From an uncultured bacterium (GTDB lineage Bacteria > Bacillota > Clostridia > Lachnospirales > Lachnospiraceae), in the NCBI GenBank assembly GCA_905216215.1, contig CAJMSZ010000019.1, positions 1-36,469 on the forward strand: a DNA stretch of 36,469 nt, in the 5' to 3' direction. The notes beneath the pieces were generated by a model that saw only the letters and a program-made list of their open reading frames with translations, was not told the DNA's origin and ran no database searches. Below are positions 1 through 8,600 of the stretch, one piece after another (the first letter of the stretch is position 1; every line of letters starts with the position of its first letter). The translations under genes were made by a program, and so were the position numbers.

Positions 1-140
1 TTAAATTTGATTTAAATAAGGAAAATAGTAATGGATTAGGTTTATATATTGTAAGCAATATTCTGAATAATTACAATATAGAATATGAAGCATTGCAGGA
101 TGAAGAATTTTTTATCTTTAAAATTAAAATATTTTCTTAA
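1..140 (+). CDS. Sensor histidine kinase, C-terminal end (partial)
   Basis: Only the last 45 codons are present (reading from base 3; stop at 138-140), so the gene starts outside the window. The peptide contains NGLGLYIVSNIL, the G2-type nucleotide-binding motif of the HATPase_c domain, followed by a short strand-rich tail ending KIKIFS. This is typical of the ATP-binding end of a GHKL or VanS-like sensor kinase. Without the upstream part the sensed signal and partner regulator cannot be named. No hairpin with a T-run follows it; the next gene has its own promoter. Confidence 0.75.
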   Translation, partial: KFDLNKENSNGLGLYIVSNILNNYNIEYEALQDEEFFIFKIKIFS

Positions 141-203
141 ATAAGATATAATTCTGCAATAGTTATTGAAAAATAGAGACTTATTATTAGCCATATGAGC
201 ATA

Positions 204-247
204 TTGTGAAACACAAATTGACACATTTTTGTGGGTGGGGGTATAAT
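204..247 (+). promoter_or_regulatory. Sigma-A promoter and inverted repeat for the hybrid kinase gene
   Basis: A perfect -35 (TTGACA, 218-223) and a perfect -10 (TATAAT, 242-247) are 18 bp apart, giving transcription from about 254. Just upstream, TTGTG-AAA-CACAA (204-216) is a perfect inverted repeat centred about 44 bp before the predicted start, a possible activator or repressor site. The promoter rules out the GTG at 206 as start codon of the downstream gene. Confidence 0.8.
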
Positions 248-295
248 AAAATTAATTATGCGTCCAAAAGAAAAAATATAATGGGGATTAGAAAG

Positions 296-2938
296 ATGTT
301 GAAAAAGGAGACTGCTAAGCAGAATTACAGTATCCTTGCAGGAGAAAGAGCTATTCTGCAAATTTTAAGAGAGATTGATAAAGCCGAAAATAGAGAGCGC
401 ATTGAAGTAGAAATTCAGAAGCTCCTTGAGGTTCTCGGCAATTATGGAAATGCAGATCGTACTTACGTCTTTGAAACGGTTCATGCACCAGAGACATTTA
501 CAAATACCTATGAGTGGTGTGCAGATGGAATTGTGGCTCAAAAAGATAATCTTCAGGATGTGAGATTTGAAGAAATACCATGTTGGGTAAAGGAATTCAG
601 ACAAGGAGAAAGTGTTGTCGTAAACAATATAGAGGACATATGCTATACCATGCCTCTGGAATATGAACTTTTAAAAATGCAGGCGATAAAATCAGTGATT
701 GTCTTGCCGCTTTTTCATGGTTCTTATCTGAGCGGTTTTTTAGGATTGGACAATCCAGATATTCAGGAAAACAAGAATTTTTTGCTCTTCCTTGAACTGG
801 TTGGTGCGCATCTTGGCAGTGCAAGTGTGAATACACTTGTAGAGCAGCATTTAAAACAGAAAACAAAAGAACTGGAGCACAAGAACATGTTTCTCGACAC
901 GCTCTGTCAGGAGTATACATCTGTATATTATGTAGATTTAGATGCAGGTGTTGGTGAAGTAATAAAAGTTGATTCAGGTGCGAATGCTGCAAAATACATA
1001 AAAGCTCTCAATAAAACAACGATTGAATATATGCCAATGTTAAAAGCATATGCAAATAGTTATGTGATTGAAGAGGACAGAGATTATTTTCTGGCAAGAC
1101 TGGAAACACGTGCTTTAAAAGAAGAACTTTTGAAAGAAACAAGAGTATCATTTCGTTACAGAAGTCTTCCGAATAGTAAAACGCATAAAAACTTTGAAGT
1201 ACATGCGGTTCGGGCAAGCGGAACAGACCAGAATGGTTTCGGTGTCATGGTAGCATTCCGCTATGTAGATGACATTATAAAGCAGGAACAGAAAATACAG
1301 AAGGCTTTAGAAAAAACGTTGGAAGAGTCAAGAATCAGCAACAGTATTGTTTCTGCCATTGGAAAAATATATTTTTCTCTGTATCGAATTGATCTTGAGA
1401 ATGATCAGTATGAAGAAATATCGGCTGAACAGGAAATTCATCGTTTGACAGGAAAGGTCGGATTTGCTTCAGAAAAAATGAAGGAAATCTGTGATAATTT
1501 TGTTTGTCAGGAACATTATGATATGGTTTTGAAATTCTTCAATCTGTCTAACCTTGCGGACAGATTGAAAAATGATGATACAACAGCAATAGAATATAAG
1601 GCAAAAGACGGGAATTGGCATTTAGCACGTTTTATTGTAAAAATAAGGAACGAGGAAGGCAGAGCAATTCATGTCCTGTATGCCACACGCATAATCAGCG
1701 AAACAAAACGCAGAGAAGAAAGTCTTGCGCTGATGGCAGAACGTGCAAAAAGAGAGAATGAGGCAAAAACTGATTTTCTGTCACAAATTTCTCATGAAAT
1801 ACGGACACCGATGAATGCAGTTCGTGGATTTACGAAAATTGCAAGAGAAAATATTGATAATAAAGAAAAGGTGCGTCATGATCTGGATCAGATTGATATT
1901 GCAAGCGGTTATCTTCAGCAGATTGTGAATGAGGTACTGGATTTGAATCGAATCGAAAAGGGAGAATTGAAGATTTCGATGGAGGAAATGAGTGTGTCGG
2001 AAATGTTTTCACAGTTCCGGGATACTATACAGGAAGTAATGCCGGATAAGCATCAGCAGATCTCATGCAGATTGAAAAATATAGAATATGACAGAATCAT
2101 TCTGGATGAACTCCGTCTGAAACAAATCTATATGAACCTTCTTTCAAATGCCATAAAATATACGCCGGATGGCGGTCAGATTATATTTGAAGTGACACAG
2201 GAAAAGAGCAGAAAAAAAGGTTATATTCGTCTGGTATCTGTTATCCAGGATAATGGAATTGGGATGACAAAGGAATACATGGAGAGAATGTATGATCGTT
2301 TTTCCAGAGCTGTGGATACCAGAGTGAATCAGGTCAGGGGAAGCGGACTGGGACTTTCTGTGGTAAAGGAACTGACAGAACTTATGGGTGGAACTATTAT
2401 AGCGAAAAGTGCTGTTGGAGAAGGTACAGTCTTTACTGTCACATTTGATGCTGAATACATAAATGAAGCGAAAGAAAAAACATCATCTAAATCGGAAAAA
2501 CAGTTCAATAATCTGGAAGGGATACATCTGCTGGTGGCAGAAGACAATGATTTAAACTATGAAGTGGAACAGGAATTGCTCGAAATGTATGGAATTACAT
2601 GTGAAAGAGCAGAAAATGGCAAGATTTGTGTAGATAAATTTCACAGAGCACTACCAAAAACATATGACGCAATTTTCATGGATATGCAGATGCCGGTCAT
2701 GGATGGAATAGATGCTGCAAAGCACATTCGCCAGATGGGGTCAGATGGTGCTAAAATTCCGATTATTGCTGTGACTGCTAATGCCTTTAAGACTGATGAA
2801 GAACATTGTGCAGAAGCAGGAATGAACTGTCATCTTCCAAAACCTGTTGACATCAATAAATTAATGGAAGTGCTTACATACTTGTTGGATTTAGAATATA
2901 CGGAGAATGAAAATGTTCAAGAAAGAAAAGCAAAGTGA
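296..2938 (+). CDS. Hybrid sensor histidine kinase (GAF, two PAS-like regions, HisKA, HATPase, receiver)
   Basis: Probably an intracellular sensor kinase with an attached receiver domain; no membrane segment is visible. In order: a GAF domain (about residues 15-180, with ADRTYVFE and NTYEWC), two PAS-like regions (about 200-340 and 350-480, each ending in a DDIIKQE or SETKRREE linker), HisKA with phospho-acceptor His500 in SHEIRTPMN, HATPase_c (NLLSNAIKYTPDGG, DNGIGM, GSGLGLSVVKEL), and a receiver with Asp796 in FMDMQMPVMDG. The frame is open from 206, but the promoter at 218-247 excludes that start. ATG 296 has GGGGA 8 bp upstream; ATG 281 is the alternative, with a poorer ribosome site. The product is about 880 residues. 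No cognate DNA-binding regulator is adjacent, so the output partner is unknown. The GAF type recurs in the diguanylate cyclase at 29744. Confidence 0.93.
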   Translation: MLKKETAKQNYSILAGERAILQILREIDKAENRERIEVEIQKLLEVLGNYGNADRTYVFETVHAPETFTNTYEWCADGIVAQKDNLQDVRFEEIPCWVKEFRQGESVVVNNIEDICYTMPLEYELLKMQAIKSVIVLPLFHGSYLSGFLGLDNPDIQENKNFLLFLELVGAHLGSASVNTLVEQHLKQKTKELEHKNMFLDTLCQEYTSVYYVDLDAGVGEVIKVDSGANAAKYIKALNKTTIEYMPMLKAYANSYVIEEDRDYFLARLETRALKEELLKETRVSFRYRSLPNSKTHKNFEVHAVRASGTDQNGFGVMVAFRYVDDIIKQEQKIQKALEKTLEESRISNSIVSAIGKIYFSLYRIDLENDQYEEISAEQEIHRLTGKVGFASEKMKEICDNFVCQEHYDMVLKFFNLSNLADRLKNDDTTAIEYKAKDGNWHLARFIVKIRNEEGRAIHVLYATRIISETKRREESLALMAERAKRENEAKTDFLSQISHEIRTPMNAVRGFTKIARENIDNKEKVRHDLDQIDIASGYLQQIVNEVLDLNRIEKGELKISMEEMSVSEMFSQFRDTIQEVMPDKHQQISCRLKNIEYDRIILDELRLKQIYMNLLSNAIKYTPDGGQIIFEVTQEKSRKKGYIRLVSVIQDNGIGMTKEYMERMYDRFSRAVDTRVNQVRGSGLGLSVVKELTELMGGTIIAKSAVGEGTVFTVTFDAEYINEAKEKTSSKSEKQFNNLEGIHLLVAEDNDLNYEVEQELLEMYGITCERAENGKICVDKFHRALPKTYDAIFMDMQMPVMDGIDAAKHIRQMGSDGAKIPIIAVTANAFKTDEEHCAEAGMNCHLPKPVDINKLMEVLTYLLDLEYTENENVQERKAK

Positions 2939-2992
2939 AAATAATATCTTTTCACTGGACAACACGTTCCCTGAAATTGATTTTTGTTTTTC

Positions 2993-3021
2993 TTGACGTT
3001 TTCCTCTATATACGATATCAT
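2993..3021 (+). promoter_or_regulatory. Promoter for the pilin-like gene
   Basis: TTGACG (2993-2998) and TATCAT (3016-3021) are separated by exactly 17 bp, each one mismatch from consensus. Predicted transcription start is near 3028, leaving a roughly 75-base leader before the probable start at 3102. Confidence 0.65.
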
Positions 3022-3101
3022 TAAAAATATTACGTGTAATCATTTTTATTATATGATACAAAAACCCAACACCATTATATTATAGAGAGAAGACGATAAT
3101 T

Positions 3102-3749
3102 ATAAAATCAGAAAAGAATAAACAGGGTTTCACATTAGTAGAACTCATTGTGGTTCTGACAATCCTTGCGATTCTTGCCGCACTTCTAATTCCGGCTTTA
3201 ACCGGATACATACGAAAAGCGAAAGAAAAAGCAATTATAACAGAAGCAACCGATGCTTGGAAAGCTGCACAGGCAGCCATGTCAGAATGCTATGCTATGT
3301 ATCCTGAAAGCTTTGTAAACCCTGATCCTACTAAACCGCCGTGCAGATTTTCAACGGAAATTGACGGCAAAAGAATAAATAATCTGGGCAGAATTACGAA
3401 TGCTGCTCTGGATGCTGTACAGAAAAACCCCAATGACAAAACAGAAATCAATACATCCAGCAGAAGAATTTCCCGACAGGTATTATCTTATCTGGATAGT
3501 ACTGATAAATCTAATGCACGGTATCTTTTCACTGCGCCTTCTGGGAAAAATACATGGAACACTACATTTAATGATTATTTTGGAGAAAAACATGATTCTA
3601 ATGCCGTACTGCTTCAGATTTTCCATACAACAGACGGAAAAGTTGTTGCAATTAACTTTGGCAAAGACGGTTATATGGTGACAATAGTTCCCGGCAAGGA
3701 AACTACATGTGTGTATAACGGGAAGTCTTTAAAATCAATCGGAGGCTAA
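3102..3749 (+). CDS. Type IV pilin-like (pseudopilin) protein with a non-canonical start
   Basis: The N-terminus reads KNKQG followed by FTLVELIVVLTILAILAALL, a textbook class III signal: basic leader, prepilin peptidase site after Gly, Phe at +1, Glu at +5, then the hydrophobic helix. The rest (about 170 residues) is a soluble globular region with an amphipathic stretch (YIRKAKEKAIITEA) after the helix. The signal lies upstream of the first canonical start in frame (GTG 3150), which would cut through it. Between the in-frame stop at 3054 and 3150 there is no ATG, GTG or TTG; ATA 3102 (or ATT 3099, ATA 3096) lies at good distance after the purine-rich AGAGAGAAG (3084-3092). No prepilin peptidase, PilB/C or other pilin gene is nearby, so it is an orphan pilin, or a gene whose start codon has mutated. 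A strong terminator follows at once. Confidence 0.8.
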   Translation: MKSEKNKQGFTLVELIVVLTILAILAALLIPALTGYIRKAKEKAIITEATDAWKAAQAAMSECYAMYPESFVNPDPTKPPCRFSTEIDGKRINNLGRITNAALDAVQKNPNDKTEINTSSRRISRQVLSYLDSTDKSNARYLFTAPSGKNTWNTTFNDYFGEKHDSNAVLLQIFHTTDGKVVAINFGKDGYMVTIVPGKETTCVYNGKSLKSIGG

Positions 3750-3795
3750 AAAAAGGAGTCAGATTGCTGCATGCAGCATCTGGCTCCTTTTTACT
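3750..3795 (+). terminator. Very long intrinsic terminator after the pilin-like gene
   Basis: A near-perfect stem starts right after the stop codon: GGAG, CAGAT and GCTGC pair with GCAGC, ATCTG and CTCC around a 2-base centre, flanked by an A-run and a T-run. The symmetric A/T flanks make it potentially bidirectional. Confidence 0.9.
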
Positions 3796-3884
3796 CTTTC
3801 ATAGCACGAACGCCCACTTCGATTCTAAGGTGAAAACAATGTTACAAAAAACGTACCTTCCATGTAGAAAAACGCATATGCATA

Positions 3885-3893
3885 TGTTACAAT
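3885..3893 (+). promoter_or_regulatory. Extended -10 promoter for the kinase/LRR/MoxR operon
   Basis: TG-T-TACAAT (TG at 3885-3886, hexamer 3888-3893) is an extended -10 element. No good -35 is seen 17 bp upstream. It is the only promoter candidate found before the operon starting at 3954. It overlaps a region with the repeated word CATATG. Confidence 0.45.
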
Positions 3894-3953
3894 TAATCAT
3901 TAGAAAAGAAATGACAAAAGATGTGTCGGTGTAATGCCGGACCGGAGGAATAG

Positions 3954-5669
3954 ATGATGGGTCAATTAGCAGATGGACTTACAGCAGTCGGAAATCACTA
4001 TGCGTTGTTATTGGTCGGAATGGTAGAGCTTCTTGTGGCAGTCATGTTTCTGTTAGGAAGAGTACTTAGAAGGATACAGAAAAAAACGAAAATTAACAAG
4101 GGCGAGATGAAGACCCAGTTGTTGCATGAATTGGATGAATGGGAAAAAGAAGCGTATGTCCTGTTTCGCAGAAGTGATATGATGCCGGTGTATGGTACAG
4201 GGAATCTTTCGGCTATTCTTGGAGTTTCGCTTCAGGAGTTGCAGGAAGATGTTGCAAATCTGAAAAAAGCGTGCAAGCATCAGGAAATGATGGAAAAGTT
4301 ATGGAAGAAGTATCAGGCATGGGATGGAGAAACACTGTTAGAGAAGCAGGTTCTGTTGAACAATGGTCAGTGGGTTCAGATTACGATAAAGAGAAGTAGT
4401 ACCGGTGTTTATGACCAGTTCTCGTTTTATATCATAACCGAGATACATCAGAAAATAGATGAGTATGAACACAGACTTTTGGAAGCGGAAGAAGAAAGTA
4501 AGTCAAAGACAACGTTCCTTTCTAGGATGTCCCATGAAATTCGTACACCAATGAACGGAATCATTGGTATGTTGACATTGGCAGAAGGCAAGCTGGATAA
4601 GTCTCATCCGGCCTATCAGTATCTGGAACGTGCGGATGAATTGTCAGACCATCTTTTATCCTTGATAAATGACATTTTGGATATGTCCAGAATTGAGGCA
4701 GGAAAGGTGGAACTTGAGAATCGCCCGTTTAGTCTGCGGCAGCTTGGAAGCAAACTTTACGATATGTTCGCGAAGGAGCTGGACACAAGAGGAATTCATT
4801 ATGCGGTAGAATTTGAAGAGGTGACGGTAGATTATGTGATTGGTGATGAGCTTCGAATCAGTCAGATTATTATCAATTTCCTCTCTAATGCAGTAAAATT
4901 TACGAAAGAAGGAGAAATTACAGTTACGTTTCATCAGATGCTGAGACGGGATGGAATGGTAGATATGATGGTCCGTGTACATGATACGGGGATTGGTATG
5001 GATGCAGATTTCCTCAACCGTATTTTCAGACCATTTGAACAGGAAACAATAGAAACTGGCAAAGAATATGGAGGAACAGGGCTTGGAATGGCAATTACCG
5101 ATCAGCTTGTGCGTTTGATGAACGGAGAAATCATCGTTAAGAGTACACCGGGAAAAGGATCTGATTTTACCATTATTCTTCATTTACCGGAGACGGAAAA
5201 ACCGATGGAAGTCCCAACCGAAAAATCAGATAACCATGTACAGCATGTGAATGATGAGAGCACTGCTTTTAGAGGCCGAAGAATTCTTCTGGCTGAGGAT
5301 AATGAAGTTAATGCCATGATTGCAGAAGAAATTCTTAAGGAAATGGGTGCTGAAGTAGAAATTGCCGAAAATGGACAGAAAGCAGTAGACTACTTCAAGG
5401 CACACCCGGAAAATTATTATGATCTTATTCTCATGGATATTCAGATGCCGGTCATGAATGGACGGGATGCGGCAAGAACTATCCGACAGATTCAGGGACG
5501 GTCAGATGCAGCACAGATTCCGATTTTTGCATTATCGGCAGATGCGTTTGTGGAAGACGAACGTTTATCTATAGAAAGTGGCATGAATGGACATTTTGCA
5601 AAGCCGGTTGATTTTCAGGCTTTGCAGAGGAGCATAGGAGCATTTCTTGAAAGCAGGAAGCAGGGCTAA
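3954..5669 (+). CDS. Membrane-anchored hybrid histidine kinase with receiver domain
   Basis: The 571-residue protein has one N-terminal membrane segment (about residues 16-38, rich in Leu and Val), a short PAS-like region (about 55-165), HisKA with His194 in SRMSHEIRTPMNGIIGM, HATPase_c (NFLSNAVKF, DTGIGMD, GGTGLGMAITDQL) and a receiver domain with Asp495 in LMDIQMPVMNG. GGAGG at 3944-3948 supports ATG 3954, or ATG 3957 just after it. There is no extracellular sensor domain, so it would sense from inside the cell or through partners. The stop is 3 bp from the start of the LRR protein gene, so the two are almost certainly co-translated; this couples the kinase to the surface-protein/MoxR cluster. 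Its target regulator is not encoded next to it. Confidence 0.92.
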   Translation: MMGQLADGLTAVGNHYALLLVGMVELLVAVMFLLGRVLRRIQKKTKINKGEMKTQLLHELDEWEKEAYVLFRRSDMMPVYGTGNLSAILGVSLQELQEDVANLKKACKHQEMMEKLWKKYQAWDGETLLEKQVLLNNGQWVQITIKRSSTGVYDQFSFYIITEIHQKIDEYEHRLLEAEEESKSKTTFLSRMSHEIRTPMNGIIGMLTLAEGKLDKSHPAYQYLERADELSDHLLSLINDILDMSRIEAGKVELENRPFSLRQLGSKLYDMFAKELDTRGIHYAVEFEEVTVDYVIGDELRISQIIINFLSNAVKFTKEGEITVTFHQMLRRDGMVDMMVRVHDTGIGMDADFLNRIFRPFEQETIETGKEYGGTGLGMAITDQLVRLMNGEIIVKSTPGKGSDFTIILHLPETEKPMEVPTEKSDNHVQHVNDESTAFRGRRILLAEDNEVNAMIAEEILKEMGAEVEIAENGQKAVDYFKAHPENYYDLILMDIQMPVMNGRDAARTIRQIQGRSDAAQIPIFALSADAFVEDERLSIESGMNGHFAKPVDFQALQRSIGAFLESRKQG

Positions 5670-5672
5670 TAC

Positions 5673-8600
5673 ATGGAAGATAAGAAGTTAAAGAAAATAG
5701 GAATTGTAGCAGTTTCAGCCTCCGTTTTAACAGCAGGAACTGTTGCAATTGCTGCAGCATATCAGGCAGGCATTTCTTTTGACCCATCTGGAAAGGACCG
5801 AGATATCCGGACAAATCAGGTAGTTTTTGCAGATGATGAGACATCCGATCACAAAGAGGACAGTGAGAAGCGGGAAAGTGAGCTTCTTCAAAAGGATCAG
5901 AGCAAAGACAACAGTAGTTCCCTTCGTAATCAGGCGGATTATCTGTTTGACAGTGAAAAACAATTAGGTGAGAATGCAGAAAACAGTGCGATGCTCAATG
6001 ACGGAACAAATGCCTCTGCAGGAAATCAACTGGATAATGGAACGCGGAATCCGGGTACCATTCTGGATGTAACAGGGGACGCGTCCAATGCTGATTTGAT
6101 TATTGGCGGAAATGGTTCAGGGACAGGTGAAAATGGAACAGGAACCAGTGACAATAATGGGAATAACGGAAATAATGGTGGCAGTGGAAATGGAGACAAT
6201 CCTGGAACAAGTACGCGTCCTGCAGATCGGGTGCAGGATCCGGATTCCAAAAAAGCTCCGGTAAATGATAATTTCACGAACCGACCTTATACAGAGGGGG
6301 AAGTGGAAAGCAGGGATAATCTGATTATACAGTTTATACAGCCTACAAATTCCGGAAATTGCCTGTATATGGGGCAACGGATAGATAAAACCAAAGTATA
6401 TAATGCACTGGATACTTATGTCTTGGGCTTTAAAGACAGTGATGTGATTCGTTATAACTGGGATGAAGCAGCACTTGACGAATATGTTCGGATAGATGCG
6501 GTCTCTTTTGACGGAGGAAATACTTGGCTGAATGAGTTTCCCATGACTATTCCTACAGACATTGATGAGGATACCATGCTGATCGAAACCAGCTATCGGC
6601 TGAAAAAAGAAGATGAATGGAAGGAATATAAGGATCCTATCACTGAGGAAGAATGGGCTACTTATACAGTGAAGAAAGCATGTCTGTTTGTTCTGTCAGA
6701 GCCGCTTGCAGAAGACAGTGAGAAGATAGACGAGTCAAAAGTGTTAAACCGTGAAGAACTGAAATTTCCGGAGACGGACAGGGTTGTACTGTTTAATTAT
6801 GTGGATGACATATTGAAAGCGCGTGGACTTTGTGACACAGATGACTATGACAACATCACAGCACTTCATGCGCTGGTTCCCGGATGGAAAGAAAGGGATG
6901 AAGTTCAGCCCTGGCTTTATCCGGTTACGAAGGGACGTCATATTCTTGAGCCACTTGATTTGGTGCCACTTAGCATAGAATATCAGGCAATCATGAAGTA
7001 TTATTGGATGACAGATGATTTTCAGGTAGACCACGGGGCATCAAATTTGTATCATTTACAGACGATGACGGGATACGAAGGAAAGCAGGAACTGGGAAAG
7101 ACGGATAATGTCTATGAGATGCTTGCGGTTCCTGAGTACATACAGTCAGTGGATATTCAAGATGATGCAGGACTTTTGGTGGATAATCTCTTTATTACGG
7201 ATACTGTTTTATATATTAATGAGAGTAGCCGGGGAATTACGGTGAATGACGCGTTCAGGGTAGACACAGGCAATACGAATTATGCGTCTACGAAAGAAGG
7301 AGTTCTGACCAATAAAGCAGGTACGGAATATCAGATTATCCCGGCTAAGATTAAAGAACTGACTGTGGAAAATCATGTGGCTAAAGTGAATTTGTCCGGT
7401 AACAATCAGGTCTCTTTATTGAAGTTGGAAGCAGAATCGATGGAGCAGCTTCCGGAACTTGTGTTTGACCAGACGGATATTTTCGGAACTTCACTGGGAA
7501 CGAAAGGACAGAACTGTAAGGTTGTACTAAAAGATTCTCTTTTAGATACATTTGTACAAATGAATATCAATCAGTTTGTGAATAAAAATGAAGATACGGG
7601 TTTGGCCAATTTTAGTGGAATTGCTTCGGAGGAGGAACCGGATATTGAATATAAGGTAGATGTCAGTGGACAGGTGACAGGAAGCAATGGAAATCTTCGA
7701 AAAGTCATTGATACAGGAAGATATTCCATACAGCTTGATAATACAGTAGACAACATCAAGGAAAATGCTCTTGCAGGGACCTTTTCTTTGAACAGATTAC
7801 AACTGCCGACAGATGGTGATGTTGTAAAAATGGAGAAGAACTGTTTTGCAGACAGTAACCTGAAAACCATCGTGTGCTACAGCCAGAAACAGTACGATTA
7901 TATTATGGCAAATCTGGGAAACAGTGGGACACCGGATGGGGTTTCTGTGGAGTTTACAAATCTGCAGACCTCAAGGGAAGGTTATGTCTATTATGAGGAA
8001 ACCAAAGGAGACACAACAGATTATATTCTGGTAGAAGTACCGGAAGATGTGACCGCTTTTGATGGAATTGTTACTGCACAGGATGGTACTGTTGTATCGA
8101 TTACTATTATAGATGACAACGCATTTGCAGCATGCAAAGAATTAGTGTGGGTGGAAGTGCCGGAGAGTGTTTACAAGATTGGATACGAAGCTTTCTATGG
8201 CTGCAGTTCTCTTCAGGGGGTTATGATTGATACAACCCAGTACATTTACATAGGAAATAAAGCCTTTGATAACTGTAATAAGCTGCGTTTTGTCGCTTCC
8301 AATGCGATGACTGCCGAGATGCAGGACGGATATGATCCGGTGGTATCACAGACTTACGGATGGACAACATTTACTTATTTCTATGCACCTACCAATTCTA
8401 CCGGATACGGAGCTAGTGCGCTGAGCTTTACCGAGGAATCAGGAGTAACATCGTATTCCATGGTGGATATTGGCGGTGGATGTAAAATGCTGTATGGAAT
8501 GAATGCACAAGGATGTCCGTGGCTTGGAATTCGATCCGGTGTGAACGTAGGGGCGCAGGTAACATTGCCTTCCACTACAGTGGAACTTTATAGTTATTCC

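Noticed and set aside
206..295. GTG start 30 codons earlier for the first hybrid kinase
   Set aside because: A perfect TTGACA-18-TATAAT promoter lies inside this stretch, so it is not in the transcript; it has no ribosome site.
4656..5183. Minus-strand open frame of 175 codons opposite the second kinase
   Set aside because: Antisense to HATPase_c motifs; no recognisable domain.
6110..6200. Low-complexity DNA (GGAAATGG-like words) as a repeat array or CRISPR
   Set aside because: It encodes the Gly/Asn/Thr-rich linker of the LRR protein; units are irregular with no spacers.
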